A stretch of DNA of 64,000 bases from Methanomicrobiales archaeon (GTDB lineage Archaea; Halobacteriota; Methanomicrobia; Methanomicrobiales; JACTUA01). Below, one piece after another: positions 8,846-17,368 of the stretch. The stretch is taken from the NCBI GenBank assembly GCA_015660865.1, contig JACTUA010000001.1:1-64000 (forward strand). Direction: 5' to 3'. Under the pieces are notes generated by a model. It did no database searches, had not been told where the DNA came from, and saw only the letters and a program-made list of their open reading frames with translations. The translations under genes were made by a program, and so were the position numbers. How positions within the stretch are numbered: the first letter of the stretch is position 1; every line of letters begins with the position of its first letter.

Positions 8846-9118
8846 AATGAGTAATATATGTCAATAAAGGTAGTCGTTCTCAGGGGAATGTCTTTCACAA
8901 TATCCAAGAATAAAAGAAATCATCGGTAAAAGTACTGTTTCGTTGATTATTCTTCATCCTTCTCCTTACAACAAAATCTGACATTTCATGTGAATTAGTA
9001 ATATTATTATTTTTTATTTCGTCATAGACTCTCTTTGGGGGATCCATTTATTTGAGTAATAATAGGTTTTGAAAAGTCTTATTAGGTCAGAACCCACAGA
9101 TCTAATCAACGACCTGTC

Positions 9119-9874
9119 ATGTCTCCCAATGATGCCGAATATGTGCCGGAAGTTGTAGTGAAAAAAACCCGAGAAAAGAGTGTCAGATACCCACATTACG
9201 GCTTAAAAGAATGCATCGAATATCTTTCACTTGTTCATGAGATTGGGGGTAAAAAAGAAGCACCTATCGAGGCAATATTATCGAAATTGAAAATTACTTC
9301 TCCCGACACGAAGAGATACAGATACCTTACGAGTAGTTCTGAAATTTTTGGTCTAATCAAGAAAACTGATATGGGCATTAAGCCCACGGAAATGGGTACT
9401 TTAATTTTATATCCTCCTCTGGGTGAAGAGCAGAGAAAAAAATTATTGATTGAAGCATTCAAATCACCTCTCCTATACCAACAAATCCTCGAAAAATATA
9501 ATCAGATGATCCTACCGGATTTTGAAATATTGAAAAATGTATTCTATAATCTAGGAATAGCAAAAATCGTTTTAGACCTGGCCGTCAAGGCCTTCATCGA
9601 AAGTGCCCAGTATGTAAATGCCCTCGATTCAAATGATCGACTTAATGTGGAGGGCTTTGAGAGTGATAAAAATGCAACACAATTATCTTCTCGACAACCT
9701 GAATATCGCCCCTCGATAACTCCAGGTGAAAAATCACCTGAGGTGATTGGTTTCGATAAAATTGAAATTACTACTGTCTCCGGAAAAAAAGCAAGCATTA
9801 TCTTGCCTTCTGATAGCGTGAGAGAGGATATTGAGAAATTAATCAAGTTACTAAAGGTCTTTAGCGCGGAGTAA
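9119..9874 (+). CDS. uncharacterised protein, winged-helix/DUF5343-like N-terminus
   Basis: This 251-residue protein is not recognised with confidence. Residues about 20-165 (GLKECIEYLSLVHEIGG, then KRYRYLTSSSEIFGLIKKT, then the IKPTEMGTLIL turn) look like a winged-helix region, reminiscent of DUF5343-type proteins. Residues 180-215 are polar linker and the C-terminus (about 218-251) is a short strand-helix unit. The gene is AT-rich, unlike its neighbours. A RelE-type toxin gene begins 7 bases after its stop, so the two are probably co-transcribed. Function unknown; a regulatory or defence role is inference from context. Confidence 0.6.
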   Translation: MSPNDAEYVPEVVVKKTREKSVRYPHYGLKECIEYLSLVHEIGGKKEAPIEAILSKLKITSPDTKRYRYLTSSSEIFGLIKKTDMGIKPTEMGTLILYPPLGEEQRKKLLIEAFKSPLLYQQILEKYNQMILPDFEILKNVFYNLGIAKIVLDLAVKAFIESAQYVNALDSNDRLNVEGFESDKNATQLSSRQPEYRPSITPGEKSPEVIGFDKIEITTVSGKKASIILPSDSVREDIEKLIKLLKVFSAE

Positions 9875-9880
9875 CCGTTG

Positions 9881-10138
9881 ATGACTCGTTATTTAATACG
9901 CATTAAGGATCCTGCCGAGGAATGGTTAAAGAAATACGATTTGAATATCCAGAAGCGGTTTGCGAATAAGATCAGGAAATTAGCTGAATACCCTGAAATT
10001 CATGGAAAACCGCTAAGAAAACCACTCCATGGCTATTGGGAACTCTATTTTGAGAGAAAGTTTAGGATAATATACTCTATCGATATTAGCAATCATATAG
10101 TCTATATTGAAGCAATAAAACACAAGGATAAATATTAG
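9881..10138 (+). CDS. RelE/ParE-family toxin
   Basis: An 85-residue protein with the RelE fold pattern: an N-terminal strand (YLIRIKDPAEEWLKK), two helices (IQKRFANKIRKLA), GKPLRKPLHGYWELYF and the closing strands RKFRIIYSID and IVYIEAIKHKD. RelE toxins cleave mRNA on the ribosome; ParE relatives target gyrase. The ATG at 9881 is chosen over a TTG at 9878. It follows the 251-residue gene and meets its likely antitoxin gene tail to tail with a 4-base overlap, which is not the usual co-directional arrangement. Confidence 0.8.
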   Translation: MTRYLIRIKDPAEEWLKKYDLNIQKRFANKIRKLAEYPEIHGKPLRKPLHGYWELYFERKFRIIYSIDISNHIVYIEAIKHKDKY

Positions 10139-10326
10139 ATCTGAAGATCTTCAGCTAATTCTTCAAAGTTACGCGATTTAACACTCTTTCTTTTTCCTTT
10201 CTTAATTTGTGCCATAAGATCTTTATCTGAAAGAACTTCGATTGTACGGTTCATGGAGTCATATTCATCCTTGGATATGGTTATCCATTCGGTCTGATGC
10301 TTGCCATGAACGAGAATTTCCTTCAT
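10135..10326 (-). CDS. putative antitoxin, RelB-like
   Basis: A 63-residue acidic/basic protein. The N-terminal part carries WITISKDEYDSM and TIEVLSDKDLMAQI, typical of RelB/Phd-like antitoxins that pair with RelE. The C-terminal part (KSVKSRNFEELAEDLQI) would wrap the toxin. It is encoded opposite to the toxin, overlapping its 3' end by 4 bases, so the pair has separate promoters. AT-rich sequence upstream (10330-10375) could hold its promoter. The pairing is inferred from family type and position. Confidence 0.7.
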   Translation of the reverse strand: MKEILVHGKHQTEWITISKDEYDSMNRTIEVLSDKDLMAQIKKGKRKSVKSRNFEELAEDLQI

Positions 10327-10402
10327 ACTTACTTATTATAATGATTTTAAACTATTAAAAATGGGTTAGTATATACATGGGTAAATACTTGCCCGTATAA
10401 TC

Positions 10403-10474
10403 ATCGCCCTCCCCCTCGTCACCTCGGCCCTCATCGCAAGGGGAGAGAGGCGGGAGAGGAAGCGGCTCCCGTGA
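10403..10474 (+). repeat. displaced second copy of the deoxyhypusine synthase 3' end
   Basis: An in-frame remnant encoding IALPLVTSALIARGERRERK, then RLP and a stop. It matches codons at 8780-8839 in 52 of 60 bases, and most differences are silent or conservative. It has no start of its own. Being GC-rich and ending an AT-rich segment, it probably marks the far border of a 1.56 kb insert. Confidence 0.85.
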
Positions 10475-10573
10475 CCACCACAACCCTTATGTGACCCCGT
10501 CGCCAATTACATACGCCGTTCGTGGAGCGGTGCAGGTACTGCATCGCGAGTATCGAAAGATGCGAGATTCTCT

Positions 10574-10658
10574 GTTGAGGTAGCCAAGCCAGGTATGGCG
10601 CAGGTTTGCTAAACCTGTGTCCCTGTGGGACTCGAGGGTTCAAATCCCTCCCTCAGCG
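10574..10658 (+). tRNA. tRNA-Ser(GCU)
   Basis: An 85-nucleotide cloverleaf. The acceptor GTTGAGG pairs with CCTCAGC, the anticodon arm CAGGT-TTGCTAA-ACCTG presents GCT, a long variable arm is present as expected for serine, and the T arm is GAGGG-TTCAAAT-CCCTC. The discriminator is G and no CCA is encoded. It lies 29 bases before the S13 gene and probably heads the ribosomal transcription unit. Confidence 0.95.
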
Positions 10659-10687
10659 CTACGGGATCTCCTCTGCGGGGCGATGGG

Positions 10688-11263
10688 ATGGAAAATCAGG
10701 AGAAAGCAAAGGACAGGGCTCCGGAGAAGGCGAAGGAGAAATCTCCGGAGAAGGGCATGGACAAGGCAGCGGAGAAGGGAAAGGAGAGAGCTCCAGAGAA
10801 GACCCCTGAGAAGGCTCCGGACAAGGACATCAAGTACTTCGTCCGGATCAGGAACACGGACCTGGACGGGACCCGTTCGGTCCAGATTGCCCTCACCAAG
10901 ATCCCGGGCATCGGGAGGATCACCTCACAGGCCATCTCCCGGCTCGCGAAGGTGAACCCCCTGGCCATCATGGGGAAGCTCGACGACGCAGGCGTGGACC
11001 GGATCCGCGAGGTCGTTGACAACTACGGGCCTCAGGTCCCCAGGTGGATGCTCAACCGGCCCGCCGATCCCTATACCGGCGAGGGGAAGCACCTCCTCTC
11101 CACAGATGTCCTCATCGGGAAGGAGGATGACGTGAACCGGATGCGGAAGATCCGCTGCTACCGGGGCATCCGGCACGAGACCGGCCAGAAGGTCCGGGGC
11201 CAGCGGACCAAGTCCACGGGCCGTACCGGGACCACCGTCGGCGTGAAGAGGAAGAAGGAGTAA
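10688..11263 (+). CDS. rps13: 30S ribosomal protein S13 with charged N-terminal extension
   Basis: A 191-residue S13. The conserved body begins at about residue 46 ([14 protein letters not shown]) and carries the helix-hairpin-helix segment [19 protein letters not shown]. The C-terminal [18 protein letters not shown] is typical of the tRNA-contacting tail. Before the body lie about 45 residues of low-complexity EK/APEK repeats, not normal for S13. The ATG at 10688 follows GGGGCGATGGG; no later ATG gives a normal-length S13. It is the first gene of the ribosomal/RNA polymerase operon. Confidence 0.93.
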   Translation: MENQEKAKDRAPEKAKEKSPEKGMDKAAEKGKERAPEKTPEKAPDKDIKYFVRIRNTDLDGTRSVQIALTKIPGIGRITSQAISRLAKVNPLAIMGKLDDAGVDRIREVVDNYGPQVPRWMLNRPADPYTGEGKHLLSTDVLIGKEDDVNRMRKIRCYRGIRHETGQKVRGQRTKSTGRTGTTVGVKRKKE

Positions 11264-11275
11264 GGCAGGTGTACC

Positions 11276-11821
11276 ATGGGATACCCGGGAAAGAACCATA
11301 AACAGTACGAGAAACCGACCCGCAAGTTCGAGAAGGAGCGCCAGGCCGACGAGATGCGCCTCCTCGTCAACTACGGCCTCCGGAACAAGCGGGAGATCTG
11401 GAAGTCCCAGATGGTCCTCCGCCGGTTCCGCCGCGCCGCACGGGACATTACGGCCATGAGCTCTGCAGGGGTCGACCCGAAGGCCGTCGAGGCCAAGAAG
11501 AGGCAGATGCTCGAGCACCTGGAGCGGTTGGGGTTCCTTGGGGGCGATGCCAATATCGAGAGCGTCCTCTCCCTCAAGGTGGAGCAGCAGCTGGAACGGC
11601 GCCTCCAGACCGTCGTGTACAGGAAGGGGCTCGCCCGTTCCCCGAAGCAGGCCCGGCAGTTCATCACCCACGGACATATCATGATCGGGACGAGGAAGGT
11701 CACCATCCCCGGCTACCACGTGAACCGGAACGAGGAGAGCCAGATCTGTTATGCAGTCCATTCGCCCATCGCAAACGAGGTCCACCCTGAGCGGGCCCGT
11801 ATCAGCAAGGTAGGTCGGTGA
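11276..11821 (+). CDS. rps4: 30S ribosomal protein S4
   Basis: A 181-residue archaeal S4. It starts [22 protein letters not shown], has the S4 RNA-binding fold ([21 protein letters not shown], then [16 protein letters not shown]) and binds 16S rRNA early in small-subunit assembly. It begins 12 bases after S13 and nearly abuts S11. Confidence 0.96.
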   Translation: MGYPGKNHKQYEKPTRKFEKERQADEMRLLVNYGLRNKREIWKSQMVLRRFRRAARDITAMSSAGVDPKAVEAKKRQMLEHLERLGFLGGDANIESVLSLKVEQQLERRLQTVVYRKGLARSPKQARQFITHGHIMIGTRKVTIPGYHVNRNEESQICYAVHSPIANEVHPERARISKVGR

Positions 11822-11823
11822 CC

Positions 11824-12219
11824 ATGGCTGGAGAGAAGGAGAAGTGGGGGATCGCCCATATCTTTGCGTCCTTCAACAACACCATCATCACCATCACCGA
11901 TCTGACCGGTGCCGAGACGGTGACCAAGTCGAGCGGCGGGATGGTCGTGAAACAGGACCGGAACGAGTCCTCGCCGTACGCGGCCATGCAGATGGCGGGA
12001 AACGTCGCTGTAGCCGCGATGGAGAAGGGGATCGTCGGGGTCCACGTAAAGGTCCGCGCCCCCGGAAGAGGGAAGCAGCGGAGCCCCGGACCGGGTGCCC
12101 AGGCAGCCATCCGGGCCCTTGCCCGGGCCGGGATGAGGATCGGGAGGATCGAGGATGTCACCCCCGTGCCTCACGACAGCTGCAGGCCGAAGGGCGGCCG
12201 GCGGGGAAGGAGAGTCTGA
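11824..12219 (+). CDS. rps11: 30S ribosomal protein S11
   Basis: A 131-residue S11. Characteristic stretches are [17 protein letters not shown], the [11 protein letters not shown] loop, SPYAAMQMA and the C-terminal [18 protein letters not shown]. The ATG at 11824 is preferred over the GTG at 11818 that overlaps the S4 stop. S11 forms part of the platform next to the mRNA exit. Its stop overlaps the rpoD start (TGATG). Confidence 0.96.
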   Translation: MAGEKEKWGIAHIFASFNNTIITITDLTGAETVTKSSGGMVVKQDRNESSPYAAMQMAGNVAVAAMEKGIVGVHVKVRAPGRGKQRSPGPGAQAAIRALARAGMRIGRIEDVTPVPHDSCRPKGGRRGRRV

Positions 12220-13049
12220 TGGAGATCGCCTTTGTCAGGGTCGCTGACAACCTGGCCCGGTTCTACATCACCGACTCCTGGCCTGCCTTTGCGAACACCA
12301 TCCGGCGGGAGATGATATCCGGTGTCCCGACCCTTGCCATCGAGGACGTCAGGATCTATGACAACACGAGTGTCCTCTTCGACGAGATGCTCGTCCACCG
12401 CCTGGGACTCATCCCGCTCCGGACCGATCTCTCTACCCATGTCCCGAAGGATCAGTGCTCCTGCGAGGGGGTTGGATGCCCAACCTGCACGGCCACCTAC
12501 ACCCTCTCGGTGGAGGGGCCGCGCACGGTCTACTCGAACGACCTCATCCCCCAGGACTCCACCTCGGCGCCAGTCCACGAGAATATCCCCATCGTGAAGC
12601 TGACCGAGGACCAGAAGGTGGTCGTCGAAGCGAAGGCACACCTCTCCACAGGAAGGAACCATGCCAAGTGGCAGCCGACCACTGCGTGCGGGTACAAGAA
12701 CTACCCGGTCATCGTCATCGACGAGCAGTGCGACGGGTGCGGGATGTGCGTGGACGACTGCCCGCGGGGAGTACTTGCAACCGAGAACGGGAAGGTCGTG
12801 GTGGTGGAGGGCCGGCTCGAGGAGTGCTCCCTCTGCAAGCTCTGCGAGCGGGCATGCCTCTCGGCGTCCATCGGGGCGGAGTCGTCCATCCGGGTGAACC
12901 CCGACCCCACGAGGTTCATCTTCACCGTCGAGGGGGACGGGTCCCTCCCCGTTGTCGCGGTCCTCTCGACTGCAGTCGCGAACATCAGGAAGAAAGCAAC
13001 CGACCTGGAGACGATCCTCTCCGATGTCTCCGGGAGGGAGAAACCATGA
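12219..13049 (+). CDS. rpoD: DNA-directed RNA polymerase subunit D with iron-sulfur domain
   Basis: A 276-residue archaeal Rpo3, the counterpart of the bacterial alpha N-terminal domain. Residues 1-165 include the dimerisation core (WPAFANTIRREMISGVPTLAIEDV, FDEMLVHRLGLIPLRTD). An inserted ferredoxin-like domain carries two cysteine sets, CDGCGMCVDDCP and CSLCKLCERACLS, consistent with two [4Fe-4S] sites. This form is found in many methanogens. It pairs with subunit L to seed polymerase assembly. The ATG overlaps the S11 stop. Confidence 0.95.
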   Translation: MEIAFVRVADNLARFYITDSWPAFANTIRREMISGVPTLAIEDVRIYDNTSVLFDEMLVHRLGLIPLRTDLSTHVPKDQCSCEGVGCPTCTATYTLSVEGPRTVYSNDLIPQDSTSAPVHENIPIVKLTEDQKVVVEAKAHLSTGRNHAKWQPTTACGYKNYPVIVIDEQCDGCGMCVDDCPRGVLATENGKVVVVEGRLEECSLCKLCERACLSASIGAESSIRVNPDPTRFIFTVEGDGSLPVVAVLSTAVANIRKKATDLETILSDVSGREKP

Positions 13050-13411
13050 CGAGAACAAACGGGAAGACCAACCCGCGCCTCCTCACCCTCATCACCCGCC
13101 TGAAGGAGACCTCCCGGAAGAACGAGGTGGGCATCTGGCGCGACATCGCGGACCGGCTGGAGGCCCCGAGCAGGAACTACGCCGAGGTGAACATCAGCAA
13201 GATCAGCCGCTACGCGAGTGGCGGTGAGACCTTCATCGTCCCGGGAAAAGTCCTCGGGACCGGTGCCCTCACCGAGCCCGTGGTCGTGGCGGCCCTCAAC
13301 TTCTCCTCATCGGCTGCGGACAAGATCGAGAAGGCCAAGGGGACCTGCCTCACCATCGAGGAGCTCCTGAAGAAGAACCCCAAGGGGAACGGGGTGAGGA
13401 TCCTCAGGTGA
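13046..13411 (+). CDS. rpl18e: 50S ribosomal protein L18e
   Basis: A 121-residue L18e ([31 protein letters not shown] near the start, [23 protein letters not shown] in the middle, [10 protein letters not shown] at the end). The start ATG overlaps the RpoD stop by 4 bases. It is part of the archaeal S13 operon. Confidence 0.95.
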   Translation: MTRTNGKTNPRLLTLITRLKETSRKNEVGIWRDIADRLEAPSRNYAEVNISKISRYASGGETFIVPGKVLGTGALTEPVVVAALNFSSSAADKIEKAKGTCLTIEELLKKNPKGNGVRILR

Positions 13412-13416
13412 GTGCC

Positions 13417-13845
13417 ATGGTTACCATCATCAATGCAGACGGGATGATCCTCGGGAGGATGGCCTCCATCCTCGCGACCCGCCTCCTCGCAGGAGAGGAG
13501 ATCGCGGTCGTGAATGCAGAGAAGGCCATCATCTCGGGCACGAAGGCCCGGGTCTTCTCGAACTACAGGCACAAGCGGGAACGCGGTTCACGGGGGTGGG
13601 GGCCGTTCTTCCCCAGGCGCCCGGACCACATCGTGAAGCGGACCATCCGGGGGATGGTTCCCTACCGGCGGGAACGGGGCCATGATGCCCTGAAGAGGGT
13701 GAAGGTGTATGTCGGGGTCCCCAAGGGATTCGTCGGGAAGGAGATGGAGACCCTCGAGGCAGCCTCCGTGAAGCGGCTCGGGAGCCCCCAGTTCGTGACC
13801 CTCGGGACGGTCTCGAAGTTCCTCGGGGCCTCATTCGAGAGGTGA
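13417..13845 (+). CDS. rpl13: 50S ribosomal protein L13
   Basis: A 142-residue L13 ([53 protein letters not shown]). The ATG at 13417 has a GGTGA ribosome-binding sequence 5 bases upstream, which favours it over the GTG at 13408. It lies just before S9, the usual L13-S9 pair. Confidence 0.95.
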   Translation: MVTIINADGMILGRMASILATRLLAGEEIAVVNAEKAIISGTKARVFSNYRHKRERGSRGWGPFFPRRPDHIVKRTIRGMVPYRRERGHDALKRVKVYVGVPKGFVGKEMETLEAASVKRLGSPQFVTLGTVSKFLGASFER

Positions 13846-13849
13846 ATTC

Positions 13850-14251
13850 ATGGTGAAGATCATCAACACGAGCGGCAAGCGGAAGACCGCGGTGGCAAGG
13901 GCCACCTTCAAGGCAGGGAAGGGGAGGATCCGGATCAACTCGATCCCCCTTGAGATCTACGGGACCGAGCTCGCCCGGATGAAGATCTCCGAGCCCCTCA
14001 CCCTCCTCCCGAAGGCGATGGAGGGGATCGACGCGACCATCGAGGTCAACGGGGGAGGTGTCACGGGCCAGGCCGAGGCGGTGCGGACCGCCCTCGCCCG
14101 GGGGATCCTCTCCTGGCACAATGACCCGAAGATCAAGGACATCTACCTCGGGTACGACAGGACGCTCCTTGTGAACGACTCGCGGCAGAAAGAGAGCAAG
14201 AAACCGCACGGCCGCGGGGCAAGGAAGAAGTTCCAAAAGTCTTATCGATAG
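13850..14251 (+). CDS. rps9: 30S ribosomal protein S9
   Basis: A 133-residue S9 ([40 protein letters not shown]). The C-terminal tail is basic and ends KKFQKSYR, the conserved extension that reaches the P-site tRNA. It begins 4 bases after L13. Confidence 0.96.
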   Translation: MVKIINTSGKRKTAVARATFKAGKGRIRINSIPLEIYGTELARMKISEPLTLLPKAMEGIDATIEVNGGGVTGQAEAVRTALARGILSWHNDPKIKDIYLGYDRTLLVNDSRQKESKKPHGRGARKKFQKSYR

Positions 14252-14282
14252 GGGGCAAAGAACTTATGAGAGACCGATCGGC

Positions 14283-14471
14283 ATGATTCCCGTGCGATGC
14301 TTTACCTGTGGAAAGGTGATATCTACGGTATGGGAGGAGTTCAAGAGGCGGCGGGACGCCGGCGAGGACCAGGGAAAGGTCCTCACCGAACTTGGCGTCG
14401 AACGCTACTGCTGCAGGAGGATGCTCCTCTCCCACAAGGAGATCATCGACGATCTCAATCCGTACCAGTGA
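14283..14471 (+). CDS. rpoN: DNA-directed RNA polymerase subunit N
   Basis: A 62-residue Rpo10. The zinc-binding CX2C...CC pattern is clear: [13 protein letters not shown] near the start and [16 protein letters not shown] later. It fills a small structural site near subunits D and L. The stop codon at 14469-14471 is immediately followed by the first base of tRNA-Pro. Confidence 0.96.
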   Translation: MIPVRCFTCGKVISTVWEEFKRRRDAGEDQGKVLTELGVERYCCRRMLLSHKEIIDDLNPYQ

Positions 14472-14546
14472 GGGGCCGTGGGGTAGCCTGGACCATCCTG
14501 CGGCGTTCGGGATGCTGTGACCTGAGTTCAAATCTCAGCGGCCCCA
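14472..14546 (+). tRNA. tRNA-Pro(CGG)
   Basis: A 75-nucleotide cloverleaf. The acceptor GGGGCCG pairs with CGGCCCC, the anticodon arm CGGCG-TTCGGGA-TGCTG presents CGG, the T arm is CTGAG-TTCAAAT-CTCAG and the discriminator is A. The D stem is short and contains a G-T pair. It sits within the operon between rpoN and rpoK with zero spacing after the rpoN stop. Confidence 0.92.
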
Positions 14547-14582
14547 TCCAAACTTGTAATCTTCGAGCGAATGGGAGGGATG

Positions 14583-14759
14583 ATGGAAACCTATACGAGG
14601 TATGAACGAGCGAGGATCATCGGGGCGCGGGCGCTCCAGATCTCGATGGGGGCACCCGTGCTCATCAAGAGCGAGAAGATCGATCCCCTCGAGATCGCGC
14701 TGGAGGAGTTCGCCTCCGGGGTGATTCCCATCACCGTGAAGCGAAAGGTAGGAATCTGA
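14583..14759 (+). CDS. rpoK: DNA-directed RNA polymerase subunit K
   Basis: A 58-residue Rpo6 ([39 protein letters not shown]), the archaeal counterpart of omega, which stabilises polymerase assembly. Two adjacent ATGs (14580 and 14583) follow the ribosome-binding sequence GGGAGGG; the second has the more normal spacing. It lies between tRNA-Pro and enolase. Confidence 0.95.
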   Translation: METYTRYERARIIGARALQISMGAPVLIKSEKIDPLEIALEEFASGVIPITVKRKVGI

Positions 14760-14762
14760 CCG

Positions 14763-15950
14763 ATGACCGCCATCGAGCTGATCAGGATGCGGACCATCCT
14801 TGACTCACGGGGGAACCCAACGGTGGAGGCCGAGGTCTGGACCGAGAACGGCTTCGGGAGGGCGGCGGCCCCGAGCGGTGCCTCGACAGGCGCCTACGAG
14901 GCGAAGGCGAGGCCTGCGAGAGAGGCGGTGGAGGACGCCTGCACAAGGCTCATCCCCACCCTCATCGGCGAAGACGCGGCCGACCAGATAGGCTTCGATG
15001 AGCTGCTGCGGGAGGTTGACGGGACACCGGACTTCTCGTCCATCGGGGCCAACGTCGCGGTCGCCCTCTCCCTCGCGAACGCGAAGGCGGCGGCCTCGGC
15101 AATGGGACTCGAGCTCTTCCGGTACCTGGGCGGTATCTTCGTGACCGGCACCCCGCTCCCGCTGGGGAATGTCATCGGGGGCGGGGCACATGCGCCGGGC
15201 GCAACCGAGATCCAGGAGTTCCTCGTGGTGCCGACCGGTGCCGCCGATGCAGGCGAGGCTGTCTTCGCGAACGCGGCCGTCCACCGGAAGGTGAAGGAGA
15301 ACCTGACCGCGAGGGGCAGGACCTGCGGGAAGGGCGACGAGGGGGCATGGGCTCCCGAGATCGATGACCGGACCGCGTTTGACGTGGTACGCGAGGCGGT
15401 GGACGCGGTCTCCGACGAGCTGAAGATCTCCATCAACATGGGGATCGATGTCGCGGCAAGCCAGCTCTTCTCCGACGGCCGGTACCGATACCGCGAGGCC
15501 GAGAGGACCACCGGGGAGCAGATCGCCTATATGGCCGAGCTCATCGACGCCTACGGCCTGGTCTACGTCGAGGACCCGCTCCACGAGGACGATTTTGCAG
15601 GCTTTGCCGACCTGACACGGCAGGTGAACGACCGCTGCCTCATCTGCGGCGATGACCTCTTCGTGACCTCGACGGAGCGGATCATGACCGGGATCGAGGC
15701 GGGGTCTGCGGACTGCATCCTTATCAAGCCCAACCAGGTGGGGACCCTCACCGAGACCTTCGAGGCCGTGAAGCTCGCGCACCGCCATGGCATGGAAACG
15801 GTAATGAGCCACCGGAGCGGAGAGACCACCGACGATACCATCGCCCACCTCGCCACCGCGTTCGGGTGCATCTTCCTGAAGTGCGGCGTGGTCGGGGGCG
15901 AGCGGACCGCGAAGCTGAATGAACTGATACGAATCGAGGAGATACTATGA
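14763..15950 (+). CDS. eno: enolase
   Basis: A 395-residue enolase, interconverting 2-phosphoglycerate and phosphoenolpyruvate in glycolysis/gluconeogenesis. Family motifs are [57 protein letters not shown] and [10 protein letters not shown], with the acidic magnesium ligands and catalytic lysine in place. Its position inside the ribosomal/RNA polymerase operon is common in archaea. Its stop overlaps the S2 start. Confidence 0.97.
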   Translation: MTAIELIRMRTILDSRGNPTVEAEVWTENGFGRAAAPSGASTGAYEAKARPAREAVEDACTRLIPTLIGEDAADQIGFDELLREVDGTPDFSSIGANVAVALSLANAKAAASAMGLELFRYLGGIFVTGTPLPLGNVIGGGAHAPGATEIQEFLVVPTGAADAGEAVFANAAVHRKVKENLTARGRTCGKGDEGAWAPEIDDRTAFDVVREAVDAVSDELKISINMGIDVAASQLFSDGRYRYREAERTTGEQIAYMAELIDAYGLVYVEDPLHEDDFAGFADLTRQVNDRCLICGDDLFVTSTERIMTGIEAGSADCILIKPNQVGTLTETFEAVKLAHRHGMETVMSHRSGETTDDTIAHLATAFGCIFLKCGVVGGERTAKLNELIRIEEIL

Positions 15951-16558
15951 CTGCAGCGAACGAGATGGAGATAGAATTAAAGGAGCCCCTGGCGCCCGTC
16001 GAGGAGTACCTCGCCGCGGGCGTCCACATCGGGACCCAGCAGAAGTCCAAGGACATGAAGCGGTACATCTACCGCGTCCGAGGGGACGGCCTCTATATCC
16101 TGGACATCCGGGCCACCGACGAGAGGATCAAGACCGCAGCCAAGTTCCTGGCCCAGTTCGACCCGCCGAAGGTACTCGTCGTCACCTCCCGGCAGTACGG
16201 CCAGTACCCGGCGAAGCGCTTCGCCGAGGCCATCGGGGCCATGTCCGTGACCGGGCGGTTCATCCCGGGGATGCTCACGAACCAGGTTATCCCGGGGTAC
16301 CTGGAACCTGATGTGGTCATGGTGACCGATCCGATCGGCGATGCCCAGGTGGTGACCGAGGCGGTCCAGTCGGGGATCCCCGTGATCGCCCTCTGCGACA
16401 CGAACAACATGACCGGCTACATCGACCTGGTCATCCCGACGAACAACAAAGGGAGAAAAGCCCTCTCCCTGATCTACTATCTCCTGACAAAGGAGATGCT
16501 CCGCCTCCGGGGAGTGGCAACGAACCTCACCCTCGAGGACTTTGAGACAGAGATCTAA
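15947..16558 (+). CDS. rps2: 30S ribosomal protein S2
   Basis: A 203-residue S2 ([54 protein letters not shown]). A 12-residue acidic N-terminus precedes the usual start. It shares 4 bases with the enolase gene and is followed by MEMO1. Confidence 0.96.
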   Translation: MTAANEMEIELKEPLAPVEEYLAAGVHIGTQQKSKDMKRYIYRVRGDGLYILDIRATDERIKTAAKFLAQFDPPKVLVVTSRQYGQYPAKRFAEAIGAMSVTGRFIPGMLTNQVIPGYLEPDVVMVTDPIGDAQVVTEAVQSGIPVIALCDTNNMTGYIDLVIPTNNKGRKALSLIYYLLTKEMLRLRGVATNLTLEDFETEI

Positions 16559-16578
16559 CCTCCTCGGAAGGTGATGGG

Positions 16579-17367
16579 ATGAAGGTCCGCACCTGCAGCG
16601 TCGCAGGCATGTTCTACCCACGGGACCCGCACCACCTGGAGCAGCTCGTCGCAGGATACCTGAAGGCCCGCCCGCCCATCGACGGGGTCAAGGGGATCGT
16701 CTCGCCCCATGCCGGGTACCCCTACTCGGGAGCGGTCGCCGGAGAGGCATTCTCCACCATGGATCCGGAGTTCTCAGGGACATTCGTCGTCGTCGGGCCC
16801 AGCCACCGGGGATACCTGACCTGCGCCTCGGCGATCCCCTGGGAGACCCCCGTGGGGATCGTGGACGTGGACACCGCATTCGTGGAGGAGCTTGAGATCG
16901 AGGTGGACGAGTTCTCGCACCAGGGGGAGCACTCCCTGGAGGTCCAGATGCCCTTCATCAAGTACCGGTTCCCCCGTGCACGGGTGGCACCGGTCATGAT
17001 GGGGGACCAGAGCCTCCGGTCCGCAGCCGATCTCGCCGGGAGGATCGGGAAGGCCCGGAAGCGGACCGGGCATGAGATCCGGATCGTGGCCTCGAGCGAT
17101 TTCTCCCACTATGTCCCCGAAGAGACTGCCCGGAGGGACGATCTCTATGCCATAGAGGCCCTGGAGAAGCTGGATACCGGTGAGTTCTACCGGCGGGTCG
17201 AGGAAAGGGGTGTCTCTGCCTGCGGCTACGGCCCCATCGCGACCCTCTGCCTCGCGGGGAGGGAGATGGGAGCCTCGCGGGCGGAGCTCCTCACCTACCG
17301 GACGAGCGGCGACGTCACCGGGGACCTTGAGGAAGTGGTGGGCTACGCCGCCATCGCGGTGATGTAG
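16579..17367 (+). CDS. MEMO1 family protein
   Basis: A 262-residue protein of the MEMO1 family, related to class III dioxygenases. Conserved histidines appear in SPHAGYPYSG, GPSHRGY, HQGEHSLEVQMPF and SSDFSHYVP. Human MEMO1 binds metal and is linked to redox and copper handling; the archaeal role is unknown. In archaea it sits between rps2 and mevalonate kinase, as here, which hints at a link to isoprenoid metabolism (inference). Confidence 0.92.
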   Translation: MKVRTCSVAGMFYPRDPHHLEQLVAGYLKARPPIDGVKGIVSPHAGYPYSGAVAGEAFSTMDPEFSGTFVVVGPSHRGYLTCASAIPWETPVGIVDVDTAFVEELEIEVDEFSHQGEHSLEVQMPFIKYRFPRARVAPVMMGDQSLRSAADLAGRIGKARKRTGHEIRIVASSDFSHYVPEETARRDDLYAIEALEKLDTGEFYRRVEERGVSACGYGPIATLCLAGREMGASRAELLTYRTSGDVTGDLEEVVGYAAIAVM

Positions 17368-17368
17368 G

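Larger units (their letters stand above)
8846..10402. mobile_element. AT-rich insert in the 3' end of the deoxyhypusine synthase gene
   Basis: This 1.56 kb segment is bounded by two copies of the last 60 bases of the deoxyhypusine synthase gene. It contains the 251-residue protein and the toxin/antitoxin pair and is much more AT-rich than both flanks. Bases 8846-9118 hold no convincing gene. No integrase or transposase is present, so if this is an integrated element it is a remnant or a non-autonomous one. Confidence 0.6.
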
